From contig JASEGY010000077.1 in NCBI GenBank assembly GCA_030019105.1, forward strand, positions 1-11,249: a stretch of DNA of 11,249 nt, in the 5' to 3' direction. This document shows, piece by piece, positions 1 to 10,079 of the stretch. How positions within the stretch are numbered: position 1 is the first letter of the stretch; the number at the start of each line of letters is the position of its first letter. This DNA comes from a bacterium. Its GTDB lineage: Bacteria; UBA9089; JASEGY01. The translations under genes and the position numbers were made by a program. The notes below the pieces were generated by a model, which did not search any database, was not told where the DNA came from, and was given only the letters and a program-made list of their open reading frames with translations.

Positions 1-36
1 GAACAAGGCCCCAATTTCCAATTATGCAATTATCAA
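1..36. repeat. Partial copy of the dispersed 'AACAAGGCC + heptamers' module
   Basis: The first ten bases, gaacaaggcc, match the end of a module seen complete at 216-243 and 5443-5469. As in those copies, the match runs straight into short 7-bp-period sequence (caatttc, caattat). The beginning of this copy lies outside the window. Seen in sequence; function unknown. Confidence 0.5.
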
Positions 37-81
37 AGAGCGTTCAAAGGTGATGCTAGTTGAGAACTTTTAACTGTCGAG

Positions 82-186
82 TCCTTTAGGATTTCATTTA
101 TGAAAGGCTAAAGCCTAAACTCCGATTTCTTGGAGTTAATCCTTTAGGATTTCATTTATGAAAGGCTAAAGCCTAAACTCCGATTT
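82..186. repeat. Two identical 47-bp direct repeats, each containing a palindrome
   Basis: Positions 82-128 and 140-186 are identical over 47 bp, with an 11-bp spacer. Each copy contains a near-palindrome (84-113 and 142-171). CTTTAG pairs with CTAAAG, then a 2x2 mismatch, then TTTCAT pairs with ATGAAA around a 2-nt loop. A smaller hairpin, aggct/agcct, follows in each copy. A diverged copy in the opposite orientation lies at about 5268-5326, so this is a dispersed REP/MITE-like element. The pair sits downstream of the nucleotide-sugar dehydrogenase (minus strand). It could act as a 3' hairpin for that transcript, but no T-run follows. Confidence 0.85.
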
Positions 187-215
187 TGAATCCCTGAGCA
201 TCAACCTACCCCAAA

Positions 216-273
216 TGGCCGAAACGATGCACAAGGCCGAAATCCGCAATCCGCAATCCAAAATCCGAAATCC
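216..273. repeat. Dispersed module followed by five 7-bp tandem repeats
   Basis: Positions 216-243 (tggccgaaacgatg, then cacaaggccgaaa) match 5443-5469 with two substitutions. Both copies run directly into a heptamer array. Here there are five units at 239-273: gaaatcc, gcaatcc, gcaatcc, aaaatcc, gaaatcc. The array ends 2 nt from the stop codon of the dehydrogenase (276-278). No CRISPR-like spacer organisation is present. Apart from these repeats and the palindromic pair at 82-186, I see nothing recognisable in 1-275. Confidence 0.8.
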
Positions 274-275
274 AC

Positions 276-1634
276 TTATCCTTTCCCAACTCCCCTGTAT
301 GTAAATCCTGCCTTCAGGCAAGTCTCTTTGTCAAAAACATTCCTACCATCAACTATCGCCGGCATTCTCATCAGCTCTTTTACCCGGCTGAGGTCTAACT
401 TAAGATAGTCACTGTGCCTGGTAACAATAGCGACACAGTCGGCCCCCTGAAGGGCCTTATCCAGGTCTCTGGTTATCTCCACCTCTATCTCAACTTCAGA
501 TTCCCGCACATAAGGATCATGGGCGATAACCCGGGCGCCTTTTTCCTTAAGCGCTTTAATTAAAGGTATAGACGGCGTGTTTCGCGTATCATCCGAATCT
601 TCCAGATAAGCTATACCCAGAACAGCTACCCGTGCCTTAGAAAGTGATTTTGTCCCCTCAACCAATACGTTTCCTACTAACAATGCATTTTCTACTAACG
701 AAGCCATATGCAGAGGCATAAAGTCATTGACTTGCCTGGCGAGGGCAATGATGTCCGTATCTACATCTTTTATCCCATACTCCTTTAGCCCGAACTTCAG
801 GAGCCAGGTATCTTTGGGAAGGCAATGTCCTCCCACTCCGGCTCCAGGTATATGCATATGACGATCGTGTCTGGCGTTAAGTAATTCACGAACTTCATAC
901 ACATTAACTCCCATACTTTCACACACAAGGGCCATTTCATTGGCAAAGGCAATATTCACATCCCGATAGGCATTCTCAACCGTTTTGGCGACCTCAGCCG
1001 TAAGGCAACCGGTCGTCGTCACCCCCGCCTTGACAATATGCCGGTATAATTCAGCCGCCAGTTCAGTGCTTTTCTCATCTATACCCCCTACTACCCTGGG
1101 GAAATTGATCAGGTACTCAAGAAGCTTACCTGGCATAACCCTTTCATAAGAGAAGGCCAGAGAAAAATCTTTACCAGCTTTAAGTCCTGAATTTTCTTCC
1201 AGGATGGGTTGAGCAATATGTTGGGTTGTTCCCGGGGCAACCGTAGATTCAATCACGATCAGAGTGCCAGGTGAAAGATTTTTCCCGGCATTCATACTTA
1301 CTTCCCTGAGTGAAAGATACTGGGGCACACGATTCTCATCGGTTGGTGTTTGCACATCGATGAGAATAACATCTGCTTCCTTACAGACACTAATATCATC
1401 CGTGACTCTAAAGCTCTTCTTTTTAAGGACCACCCGCTCAATCAATTCGGCCAGACCGGGCTCATCTCCCTCAAAAGGGTTCTTGCCGCTGTTCAAAGCG
1501 TCTATCTTCCAACCCGAACGTTTTGAACGCCTTTGTAACCCGATAACATTAAATCCCTCTACGTCTGCCAGAAGAGCAGCACATGGAATACCGACGTATC
1601 CCATCCCAATAACGGCAATTGTTTTTGATGCCAT
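276..1634 (-). CDS. UDP-glucose/GDP-mannose dehydrogenase family protein (WecC-like nucleotide-sugar 6-dehydrogenase)
   Basis: A cytoplasmic NAD-dependent enzyme predicted to oxidise the C6 hydroxyl of a UDP-hexose twice to a uronic acid, supplying acidic sugars for surface polysaccharide. The N-terminal Rossmann domain has AVIGMGYVGIP (residues 7-17) and ESTVAPGTT (129-137). The central domain has ERVMPG (164-169), Lys217 and Asn221 in the AKTVENAYRDVN helix, and the catalytic Cys271 in GVGGHCLPKD. The C-terminal UDP-binding domain starts near 331, with SDDTRNTPS at 347-355. At 452 residues it has the normal family length. The DVNIAFANE segment resembles UDP-N-acetylmannosamine dehydrogenase (WecC), but the substrate cannot be fixed from sequence. 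The start is supported by a strong aaggagg at 1643-1649, 8 nt upstream. It has its own promoter just after the Omp85 gene, so it is probably transcribed separately. No other polysaccharide gene is visible nearby. Confidence 0.94.
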   Translation of the reverse strand: MASKTIAVIGMGYVGIPCAALLADVEGFNVIGLQRRSKRSGWKIDALNSGKNPFEGDEPGLAELIERVVLKKKSFRVTDDISVCKEADVILIDVQTPTDENRVPQYLSLREVSMNAGKNLSPGTLIVIESTVAPGTTQHIAQPILEENSGLKAGKDFSLAFSYERVMPGKLLEYLINFPRVVGGIDEKSTELAAELYRHIVKAGVTTTGCLTAEVAKTVENAYRDVNIAFANEMALVCESMGVNVYEVRELLNARHDRHMHIPGAGVGGHCLPKDTWLLKFGLKEYGIKDVDTDIIALARQVNDFMPLHMASLVENALLVGNVLVEGTKSLSKARVAVLGIAYLEDSDDTRNTPSIPLIKALKEKGARVIAHDPYVRESEVEIEVEITRDLDKALQGADCVAIVTRHSDYLKLDLSRVKELMRMPAIVDGRNVFDKETCLKAGFTYRGVGKG

Positions 1635-1642
1635 TTAATATA

Positions 1643-1649
1643 CCTCCTT
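1643..1649 (-). promoter_or_regulatory. Strong Shine-Dalgarno site of the dehydrogenase gene
   Basis: The minus strand reads aaggagg here, 8 nt before the ATG at 1634. It is the strongest ribosome binding site in the window. It lies 8 nt downstream of the hairpin arm that ends at 1658, so the two could interact. Confidence 0.85.
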
Positions 1650-1657
1650 TTTCATTT

Positions 1658-1761
1658 GTAGCCGTTCACGGCTTGAAATTGGAAATTGGAAATTAGGGAA
1701 AGAGATGAAGTCTGAATGCCCAATTTCTAATTTCTAATTTCAGCATTCCGTGAACGGTTAC
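1658..1761. repeat. Inverted repeat with nested heptamer arrays (leader hairpin of the dehydrogenase gene)
   Basis: GTAGCCGTTCACGG (1658-1671) pairs with CCGTGAACGGTTAC (1748-1761), 13 of 14 bases. Just inside each arm are three heptamers in opposite orientation: gaaattg, gaaattg, gaaatta at 1675-1695, and caatttc, taatttc, taatttc at 1721-1741. The whole unit can therefore fold as one long two-part hairpin with a loop of about 25 nt. It lies inside the predicted leader of the minus-strand dehydrogenase gene and ends just before its ribosome binding site. No T-run follows, so it does not look like a simple terminator. Confidence 0.85.
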
Positions 1762-1799
1762 TTTCATTTTAATCCATACCCCTGATAAATGAAGTGATT

Positions 1800-1828
1800 A
1801 TTATAACTGTATTGCTGGTAAATGTCAA
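1800..1828 (-). promoter_or_regulatory. Consensus sigma70-type promoter for the dehydrogenase gene
   Basis: The minus strand reads TTGACA (1828-1823), 17 nt, then TATAAT (1805-1800), an exact match to the sigma70 consensus. Transcription would start near 1793, giving a leader of about 160 nt that contains the 1658-1761 hairpin. The -35 box begins 7 bases after the stop codon of the Omp85 gene. Confidence 0.85.
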
Positions 1829-1835
1829 GTAATTT

Positions 1836-3125
1836 TTAGAATAGCTGCCCGTAAGTGAAATAAAAGTTCCGGGATTCTTTACTTAAACCGTAATCGAGTC
1901 TTAAGATCAGATCAGGAAAGGGGGTAAATCTAAGACCTATGCCACGGTCGTTTTTCAGATGACGAAACCTCTTCTTCTCTTCGTAAGTCCAGGTTCGACC
2001 TAAGTCAAAGAAGACAACTCCGGCCACTTTTAATGGTCCGAAAATATTACCTTGTCTTTTGGACGAAGCCCGTTCCCGGCCCAAATTAAAAAGTTCAACC
2101 CGATATTCAGCATTCAGCAAGAGGGAGTGATGACCCACAAACCGACCCCGCTCATAACCCCGCATGCTGTCTGCGCCCCCTAATCCCGGCTGTTCGTAAA
2201 AAGGAGTTGCCCTGGTGGAACCTTTAGTCAAGAGGCGCAGGGCAAGGACCTGACCCCCAAAAGGGCTAAAAAATCTCCTTAAATCAAGGGCAGCTTTAGC
2301 AAAGGAATCTTCCGCTCCAAATGCCTCAGAGGATAGATCAGTCATCACTTCCCCGCAGAACCCGGCAGCCGGCGATAACTTATTGTCCCGGCTATCGTAG
2401 CGGACTCCCAGACCAAAACTTATGTTTTCCCCTCCAGGCCCGGGTAGAAGAGAAGAACCGGTATCATCGACCCGGCAGCCAACAACCCTGCCCTTCAACT
2501 GAATCCTGTCGCTAAGGCAAACACCCCACCCCAACTTCATCTTTCTTTCTTTGCGTTCAAATTCGCTTACCTTCTCATCCTCTGTAAAAAGCCCCCATTC
2601 CCCCTGCCGCCATAAAAGATTTAACTCAAGGACAATATTACTATCAAGCAAATGGGGGTCTTCCACAGCGACATTTACATACCGGTCTTCAGCATACAGC
2701 CCCTTCAGACTGGCCATCTTTCCCGAACCAAGGAGGTTCCTTTCCAGGGCAAAAAGAGCAATCCCCACCCCACCCAGATTGGGATTATCCGAGCTGTAAT
2801 TAAGTCCTGGAAAGACATTCCAACTTCGACGTTCAACGACATTCACCTCGAGTAATACCTCAAAGGGGAGATAGAGTGATTTGGGTTCAAGTCTTACTGC
2901 CGAGAAATACCCCAGTTTCTTTAGCCTGAGCCTGCTTTTGACCAGTTCCCGTTTATTGAGGACATCTCCGGGTTTAAGGGATATCTCCCGGCGAATAACA
3001 GCCTCCTTTGTCTTATGGTTGCCTTTGATAACAATAGCCTTAATAACAGGTTGAGTGGGGGGGACAGACAGAGACGGCGTAGCGGATAAAAGGAGGGTGA
3101 AAAGTGACAGTAAGACACGGCACAT
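1836..3125 (-). CDS. Omp85 (BamA/TamA) family outer-membrane protein with one POTRA domain
   Basis: A predicted outer-membrane barrel of the family that inserts or translocates proteins across the outer membrane. A signal peptide (about residues 1-20, VLLSLFTLLLSATPSLS) is followed by a single POTRA domain at about 28-98 (IKAIVIKGNHKTKEAVIRRE, then LKKLGYFSAVRLEP). The barrel occupies about 101-429. It contains the family loop-6 motif as GGADSMRGYERGR (316-328, Arg322-Gly-Tyr), a VRYDSRDN strand-turn (241-248), FFDLGRTW (372-379) and a C-terminal Phe. BamA is about twice this length with five POTRAs, so this is a short accessory Omp85 whose client is unknown. The start lies 3 nt after the stop of the upstream coiled-coil gene, so translation is probably coupled. 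Only a weak, distant aagggg precedes the ATG. Confidence 0.9.
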   Translation of the reverse strand: MCRVLLSLFTLLLSATPSLSVPPTQPVIKAIVIKGNHKTKEAVIRREISLKPGDVLNKRELVKSRLRLKKLGYFSAVRLEPKSLYLPFEVLLEVNVVERRSWNVFPGLNYSSDNPNLGGVGIALFALERNLLGSGKMASLKGLYAEDRYVNVAVEDPHLLDSNIVLELNLLWRQGEWGLFTEDEKVSEFERKERKMKLGWGVCLSDRIQLKGRVVGCRVDDTGSSLLPGPGGENISFGLGVRYDSRDNKLSPAAGFCGEVMTDLSSEAFGAEDSFAKAALDLRRFFSPFGGQVLALRLLTKGSTRATPFYEQPGLGGADSMRGYERGRFVGHHSLLLNAEYRVELFNLGRERASSKRQGNIFGPLKVAGVVFFDLGRTWTYEEKKRFRHLKNDRGIGLRFTPFPDLILRLDYGLSKESRNFYFTYGQLF

Positions 3126-3128
3126 AGA

Positions 3129-4220
3129 TCAGCTTTTTTCCCCTTTGCCTTTGCGGGAGATTACTTCAACCCCAAGAGATTCTGCTATCTCCTTTACCTT
3201 GCTGCTTATCTCTAATCCTAACACGAACCTCTTTGATTTGATAGCAAGTTGTTCATCCACAAAGTTTGCCTTCTTTATAAACAGATATACATCCTGTGGC
3301 TTAAAAGCGTACTTTATCTCAAAGAGAAAGTGTGTTCCATTTGATATATACATATCGATCTGAATCGGCACCTTCGGAACACCAAAGACCTTTCCCTCTT
3401 CATCCATAATGGTTAATCCTCTTACATTTCGGGCATCAATATTTTTCCATTCAAGCTGTTTCTCAAATATAGACAGGATAGTCTCTTCCAGATGTATTCC
3501 CGACCTGTTTCCCAGGCTGCCGATAGATGCCTTCACTTCCTTAATCTGGATATCAATTGAATCAAACCTTCTATCGACTGAATCAAACCTTCTATCGACT
3601 GAATCAAACCTTCTATCGACAGCGTCGAACCTTTTTTCTATCGCCTCCCGGTAACTCTTAAATTCCTCTCTATCGGCTTTGAATTGGCGGTCGCGTTCTT
3701 CTTTTTCAGCTTCGAGCTTGCGGTCGAGTTCCTCTCTCTCGGTTTCTCTCTGGGCTTCGAGCTTGCGGTCGAGTTCCTCTTTCTGGGCTTCGAGCTTGCG
3801 GTCGAGTTCCTCTCTATGGGCTCTCTCGGCTTCTTTCTGGGCTTCAAGTTTGCGGTCGAGTTCCTTTTCCTGGGCTTCGAGCTTGCGGTCGAGATCCTCT
3901 CTCTCGGTTTCTCTCTGGGCTTCGAGTTTGCGGTCGAGTTCCTCTCTCTGGGCTTCGAGCTTACGGTCGCGCTCTTCTCTCTCAGCTTTGAACTGACGCG
4001 CACTCTCCTCTCTCGAGGCCCTCATTTCAGCAAGTATTTCTTTGATCTCGTCCTTAACCTCATCCTTTCGCGCATACTCCTTAGAGAGAATAGTATATAG
4101 CTTGCCTTTAAGTTCAGGATGCTTCTCCAATGCCCTGGGAAGTCCTCTCAATATAACTTCCGGATGTTGTGCCAGAAATACCGGCAACTCTTTTTCTAAT
4201 ATAGATGATTGTATAGCCAT
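3129..4220 (-). CDS. Long coiled-coil protein with C-terminal PD-(D/E)XK nuclease-like domain (DUF3782-like)
   Basis: The 363-residue protein has three parts. The N-terminal helical segment (1-50) has two HPE motifs, in AQHPEV and EKHPEL. A very charged coiled coil spans about 50-230. The C-terminal alpha/beta domain (about 235-355) resembles the PD-(D/E)XK fold, with Glu245/246 (HLEET), Asp289 (PIQIDMY) and Glu301-Ile-Lys303 (FLFEIKY) as candidate metal-binding and catalytic residues. DUF3782-type proteins share this layout; their role is unproven. The coiled coil contains a 55-residue tandem duplication (85-139 and 140-194) and a heptad RRFDSVD repeat (203-221). No signal peptide or membrane segment is seen, so it is probably cytoplasmic. 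It is first in a unit with the Omp85 gene (3-nt gap). The start codon lies 9 nt after a good -10 box. Confidence 0.85.
   Translation of the reverse strand: MAIQSSILEKELPVFLAQHPEVILRGLPRALEKHPELKGKLYTILSKEYARKDEVKDEIKEILAEMRASREESARQFKAEREERDRKLEAQREELDRKLEAQRETEREDLDRKLEAQEKELDRKLEAQKEAERAHREELDRKLEAQKEELDRKLEAQRETEREELDRKLEAEKEERDRQFKADREEFKSYREAIEKRFDAVDRRFDSVDRRFDSVDRRFDSIDIQIKEVKASIGSLGNRSGIHLEETILSIFEKQLEWKNIDARNVRGLTIMDEEGKVFGVPKVPIQIDMYISNGTHFLFEIKYAFKPQDVYLFIKKANFVDEQLAIKSKRFVLGLEISSKVKEIAESLGVEVISRKGKGEKS
3559..3621 (-). repeat. Three tandem 21-bp repeats inside the coiled-coil gene
   Basis: Three consecutive 21-bp units (3559-3579, 3580-3600, 3601-3621) are identical except for the last base of the third. 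They encode the 7-residue repeat RRFDSVD, one coiled-coil heptad per unit. Near-identity at DNA level implies recent expansion or ongoing homogenisation. Confidence 0.9.
3639..3968 (-). repeat. 165-bp tandem duplication encoding 55-residue coiled-coil units
   Basis: Residues 85-139 (3804-3968) and 140-194 (3639-3803) align in register. The DRKLEA-type core recurs with spacings of 11, 15, 11, 18, 11, 15, 11 residues, so the pattern 11-15-11 occurs twice. The period of 55 equals five 11-residue (hendecad) repeats, which keeps the coiled-coil register. The second unit diverges at its C-terminal end. Confidence 0.8.
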
Positions 4221-4229
4221 TTCTCTTCT

Positions 4230-4258
4230 ATTTTACAAGAATTGAATCGGGATGTCAA
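4230..4258 (-). promoter_or_regulatory. Sigma70-type promoter of the coiled-coil/Omp85 unit
   Basis: The minus strand reads TTGACA (4258-4253), 17 nt, then TAAAAT (4235-4230). Predicted transcription start is about 4223-4224, only about 3 nt before the ATG at 4220. The transcript would be almost leaderless; the agaagagaa between -10 box and ATG would then mostly not be transcribed. Confidence 0.75.
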
Positions 4259-4269
4259 GTATTTATTTG

Positions 4270-4298
4270 TTGACCTGTTCAACTAAAAATGATATATT
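4270..4298 (+). promoter_or_regulatory. Sigma70-type promoter of the PAP2 gene
   Basis: TTGACC (4270-4275), 17 nt, TATATT (4293-4298). Predicted transcription start is 4304-4306, which coincides with the in-frame GTG at 4306 and lies downstream of the ATG at 4252. The site is back to back with the minus-strand promoter at 4230-4258; the two -35 boxes are 11 bp apart. Confidence 0.7.
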
Positions 4299-4305
4299 AG
4301 AAGCC

Positions 4306-5073
4306 GTGTACTTAAAAAGATTTCTGGGACTATTTATTCTGTTAATCCTACCCTGTAGCGCCCGGGCAGGAAATTGGCAACTAAAAAATACCGTATACAA
4401 AGATTACAGGAATTTTTATTCCCGTGAAAACCTGGGAAGGTTGGGGATAGGCATTGGTATAGCCGGTGTGGTAAGCAACACTCCGATAGATGAAGAAATT
4501 CAGGAATGGTACCACGAGTCGTTAAGAAGCAAGAGTACCAACAATTTTTCTGAAATAGTAAAGCCTTTTGGAGGAAAAACACTAACCGTGCCTGTATATT
4601 TAGTATCCGCTCTCTTAGGGGAAATAACAGATAATACGAGATTAGGCTCAACAATTGGTGAATGGGGCAGCCAATCTTTAAGAACAATTTTAGTGGGAGT
4701 TCCACCACTGCTCTTTTTACAAAGAGTACTCGGTGCGTCAAGGCCAGGGGAGAGCGATTCTCACTGGCAGCCTTTCAAAGACGATAATGCGGTGAGCGGG
4801 CACAGTTTTATGGGAGCTGTTCCTTTTATAACCGCGGCTAAAATGACGGATAATCTTTATTTGAAGTATTCTTTATATTTGGGGTCAACTTTATGTGGAG
4901 TTTCAAGGATAAATGATGATGCTCATTATTTTTCCCAGGCAGCATTAGGCTGGTGGCTGGCATATTTAGCAACTGCCGGCGTGGAACAAACAAAGACGGA
5001 GAAGGAACAAGCTGTCAGTACTCCCGCTCTTATTAATAATGGGGTAGGTATGACAGTGATGTTCCATTTCTGA
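4306..5073 (+). CDS. PAP2-family phosphatase, exported or membrane-associated
   Basis: A type 2 phosphatidic acid phosphatase-like protein, expected to remove phosphate from a lipid or isoprenoid phosphate at the membrane. I prefer the GTG at 4306 (255 residues) over the ATG at 4252. The promoter lies between them, and the GTG puts a clean signal peptide (YLKRFLGLFILLILPCSARA) at the N terminus. From that start, motif 1 is QRVLGASRP (139-147, Arg146), motif 2 is SGH (164-166, His166) and motif 3 is SRINDDAHYFSQ (200-211, Arg201, His207). Both catalytic histidines are present. The canonical Lys of motif 1 (KX6RP), the Pro of PSGH and the Asp that pairs with the motif 3 His are replaced by Gln139, Val163 and Gln211. 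Hydrophobic segments surround the motifs. The ATG at 4252 would give 273 residues with an unusually long leader. Confidence 0.88.
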   Translation: MYLKRFLGLFILLILPCSARAGNWQLKNTVYKDYRNFYSRENLGRLGIGIGIAGVVSNTPIDEEIQEWYHESLRSKSTNNFSEIVKPFGGKTLTVPVYLVSALLGEITDNTRLGSTIGEWGSQSLRTILVGVPPLLFLQRVLGASRPGESDSHWQPFKDDNAVSGHSFMGAVPFITAAKMTDNLYLKYSLYLGSTLCGVSRINDDAHYFSQAALGWWLAYLATAGVEQTKTEKEQAVSTPALINNGVGMTVMFHF

Positions 5074-5093
5074 TGGCACGGCAAAAAGTAGTC

Positions 5094-5132
5094 GGTAGAA
5101 ACCAGGGTTCTTGAAGAAACATGGTTTCTACC
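5094..5132. repeat. 39-bp near-palindrome downstream of the PAP2 gene
   Basis: GGTAGAAACCA (5094-5104) pairs perfectly with TGGTTTCTACC (5122-5132). The centre, ttcttgaagaa, is itself palindromic. The nearest T-run (5159-5165) is more than 25 nt away and belongs to the next promoter region, so it is not a canonical intrinsic terminator, though it could protect the PAP2 mRNA 3' end. It may be a dispersed REP-like palindrome; no second copy is in the window. Confidence 0.7.
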
Positions 5133-5153
5133 CGCACAGGGCGTAAAATTTCC

Positions 5154-5182
5154 TTGTCTTTTTTTCTATTAGAAGGTATAAT
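5154..5182 (+). promoter_or_regulatory. Candidate sigma70-type promoter for the SprA-like gene
   Basis: TTGTCT (5154-5159), 17 nt, TATAAT (5177-5182). The -10 box is perfect; the -35 box matches 4 of 6. Transcription from about 5189 would give a leader of about 300 nt that includes both arms of the inverted repeat at 5200-5430. It is the best promoter-like site I found between the PAP2 stop and 5492. Confidence 0.5.
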
Positions 5183-5199
5183 AGCGGTAGATAAAAATC

Positions 5200-5430
5200 G
5201 GTGGGCGAAGCCCCACTGCCATTAAGTTAAGCCGAAGCTTTTGAAACACAATAGGTTGGCAAGGTAGGAGTTTAGGCTTTAGCCTTTCATTCTCCTGGTA
5301 TTGTGCTGCAAATGAAACCCTAAAGGGTAAATTCCCTTCACAGGTGACTGCGGGACGAATTACATACTCCCTATATCGCCTTAGCATAAAGAGTTACCCT
5401 TAACTTAATGGCAGTGGGGCAAAGCCCACC
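5200..5430. repeat. Long inverted-repeat element (32-bp arms, 167-bp interior) in the leader of the SprA-like gene
   Basis: Arm 5200-5231 (ggtgggcgaagccccac, then tgccattaagttaag) is the reverse complement of 5399-5430 at 29 of 32 positions. The three mismatches cluster in the small gaa/aaa loop that each arm has between its own GTGGG and CCCAC stems. The interior (5232-5398) holds a diverged inverted copy of the left-edge repeat (82-186). I see no open frame of interest and no target-site duplication at the ends, so evidence for a mobile element is weak. Confidence 0.85.
5268..5326. repeat. Diverged inverted copy of the 82-186 palindromic repeat
   Basis: Positions 5268-5290 (ggagtttaggctttagcc, then tttca) are the exact reverse complement of 101-123. 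Further right, aaatgaaaccctaaagg (5310-5326) matches the other half with one change. In place of the tight loop of the left copies there is a stretch of about 20 extra bases (5292-5309). It is nested inside the inverted-repeat element. Confidence 0.75.
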
Positions 5431-5442
5431 CTACCTCACAAG

Positions 5443-5483
5443 TGGCCGAAACGATGAACAAGGCCAAAACTACTGACTACTGA
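5443..5483. repeat. Second full copy of the dispersed module with heptamers
   Basis: Positions 5443-5469 (tggccgaaacgatg, then aacaaggccaaaa) match 216-242 with two substitutions. Two CTACTGA heptamers follow at 5470-5483. These are the reverse complement of the GTCAGTA-type units seen inside the coding region at 6205-6253. The module ends 8 nt before the ATG of the SprA-like gene and occupies the place where a ribosome binding site would be; none is obvious. Confidence 0.8.
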
Positions 5484-5491
5484 ATAGAATT

Positions 5492-10021
<4,530 letters not shown>

Positions 10022-10079
10022 GTTGTTGAAACTAAAGCCTTTTCTCTACGCGATTGCGTCTGAACTGCGAAAAACTTAA
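10022..10079. other. Junction segment between truncated sprA-like gene and orphan sorting domain
   Basis: All three plus-strand frames carry stops here, and none continues the SprA sequence. A short open stretch with codons for LKPFLYAIASELRKN ends at the TAA at 10077-10079, just before the next frame opens. It could be a scrap of another element, but I cannot name it. TAAGTG (10077-10082) can pair with CACTTA (10096-10101). Confidence 0.4.

Noticed and set aside
239..273. CRISPR array
   Set aside because: The 7-bp units are contiguous with no spacers, far below CRISPR repeat length; no cas gene is present.
1693..1767. Short leader ORF on the minus strand (24 codons starting MKVTVHGMLK) before the dehydrogenase
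   Set aside because: It is made almost wholly of the hairpin and heptamer repeat and has no ribosome binding site, so it is best explained as a by-product of the repeat.
3679..4100. Open frames on the opposite strand of the coiled-coil gene
   Set aside because: They are mirror images of the repetitive Glu/Arg/Leu codons and encode monotonous Ser/Leu/Phe-rich sequence with no domain or start signal.
4252..4305. ATG at 4252 as the start of the PAP2 gene
   Set aside because: It overlaps the -35 box of the opposite gene and lies upstream of the best plus-strand promoter. It would also put 24 residues ahead of the hydrophobic core of the signal peptide. The GTG at 4306 fits better, though the ATG is not excluded.
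5094..5166. Rho-independent terminator after the PAP2 gene
   Set aside because: The 11-bp stem is followed by mixed sequence; the T-run starts over 25 nt later and overlaps the next promoter region. Kept only as a palindrome.
5169..5387. Small minus-strand open frame in the spacer before the SprA-like gene
   Set aside because: It runs across the inverted repeat and the palindromic repeat, has no ribosome binding site and shows no recognisable protein feature.
5200..5430. Complete transposable element (MITE) bounded by the 32-bp arms
   Set aside because: No target-site duplication is visible at the ends (left flank ataaaaatc, right flank ctacctcac) and each arm is itself a hairpin, so transposition is not supported.
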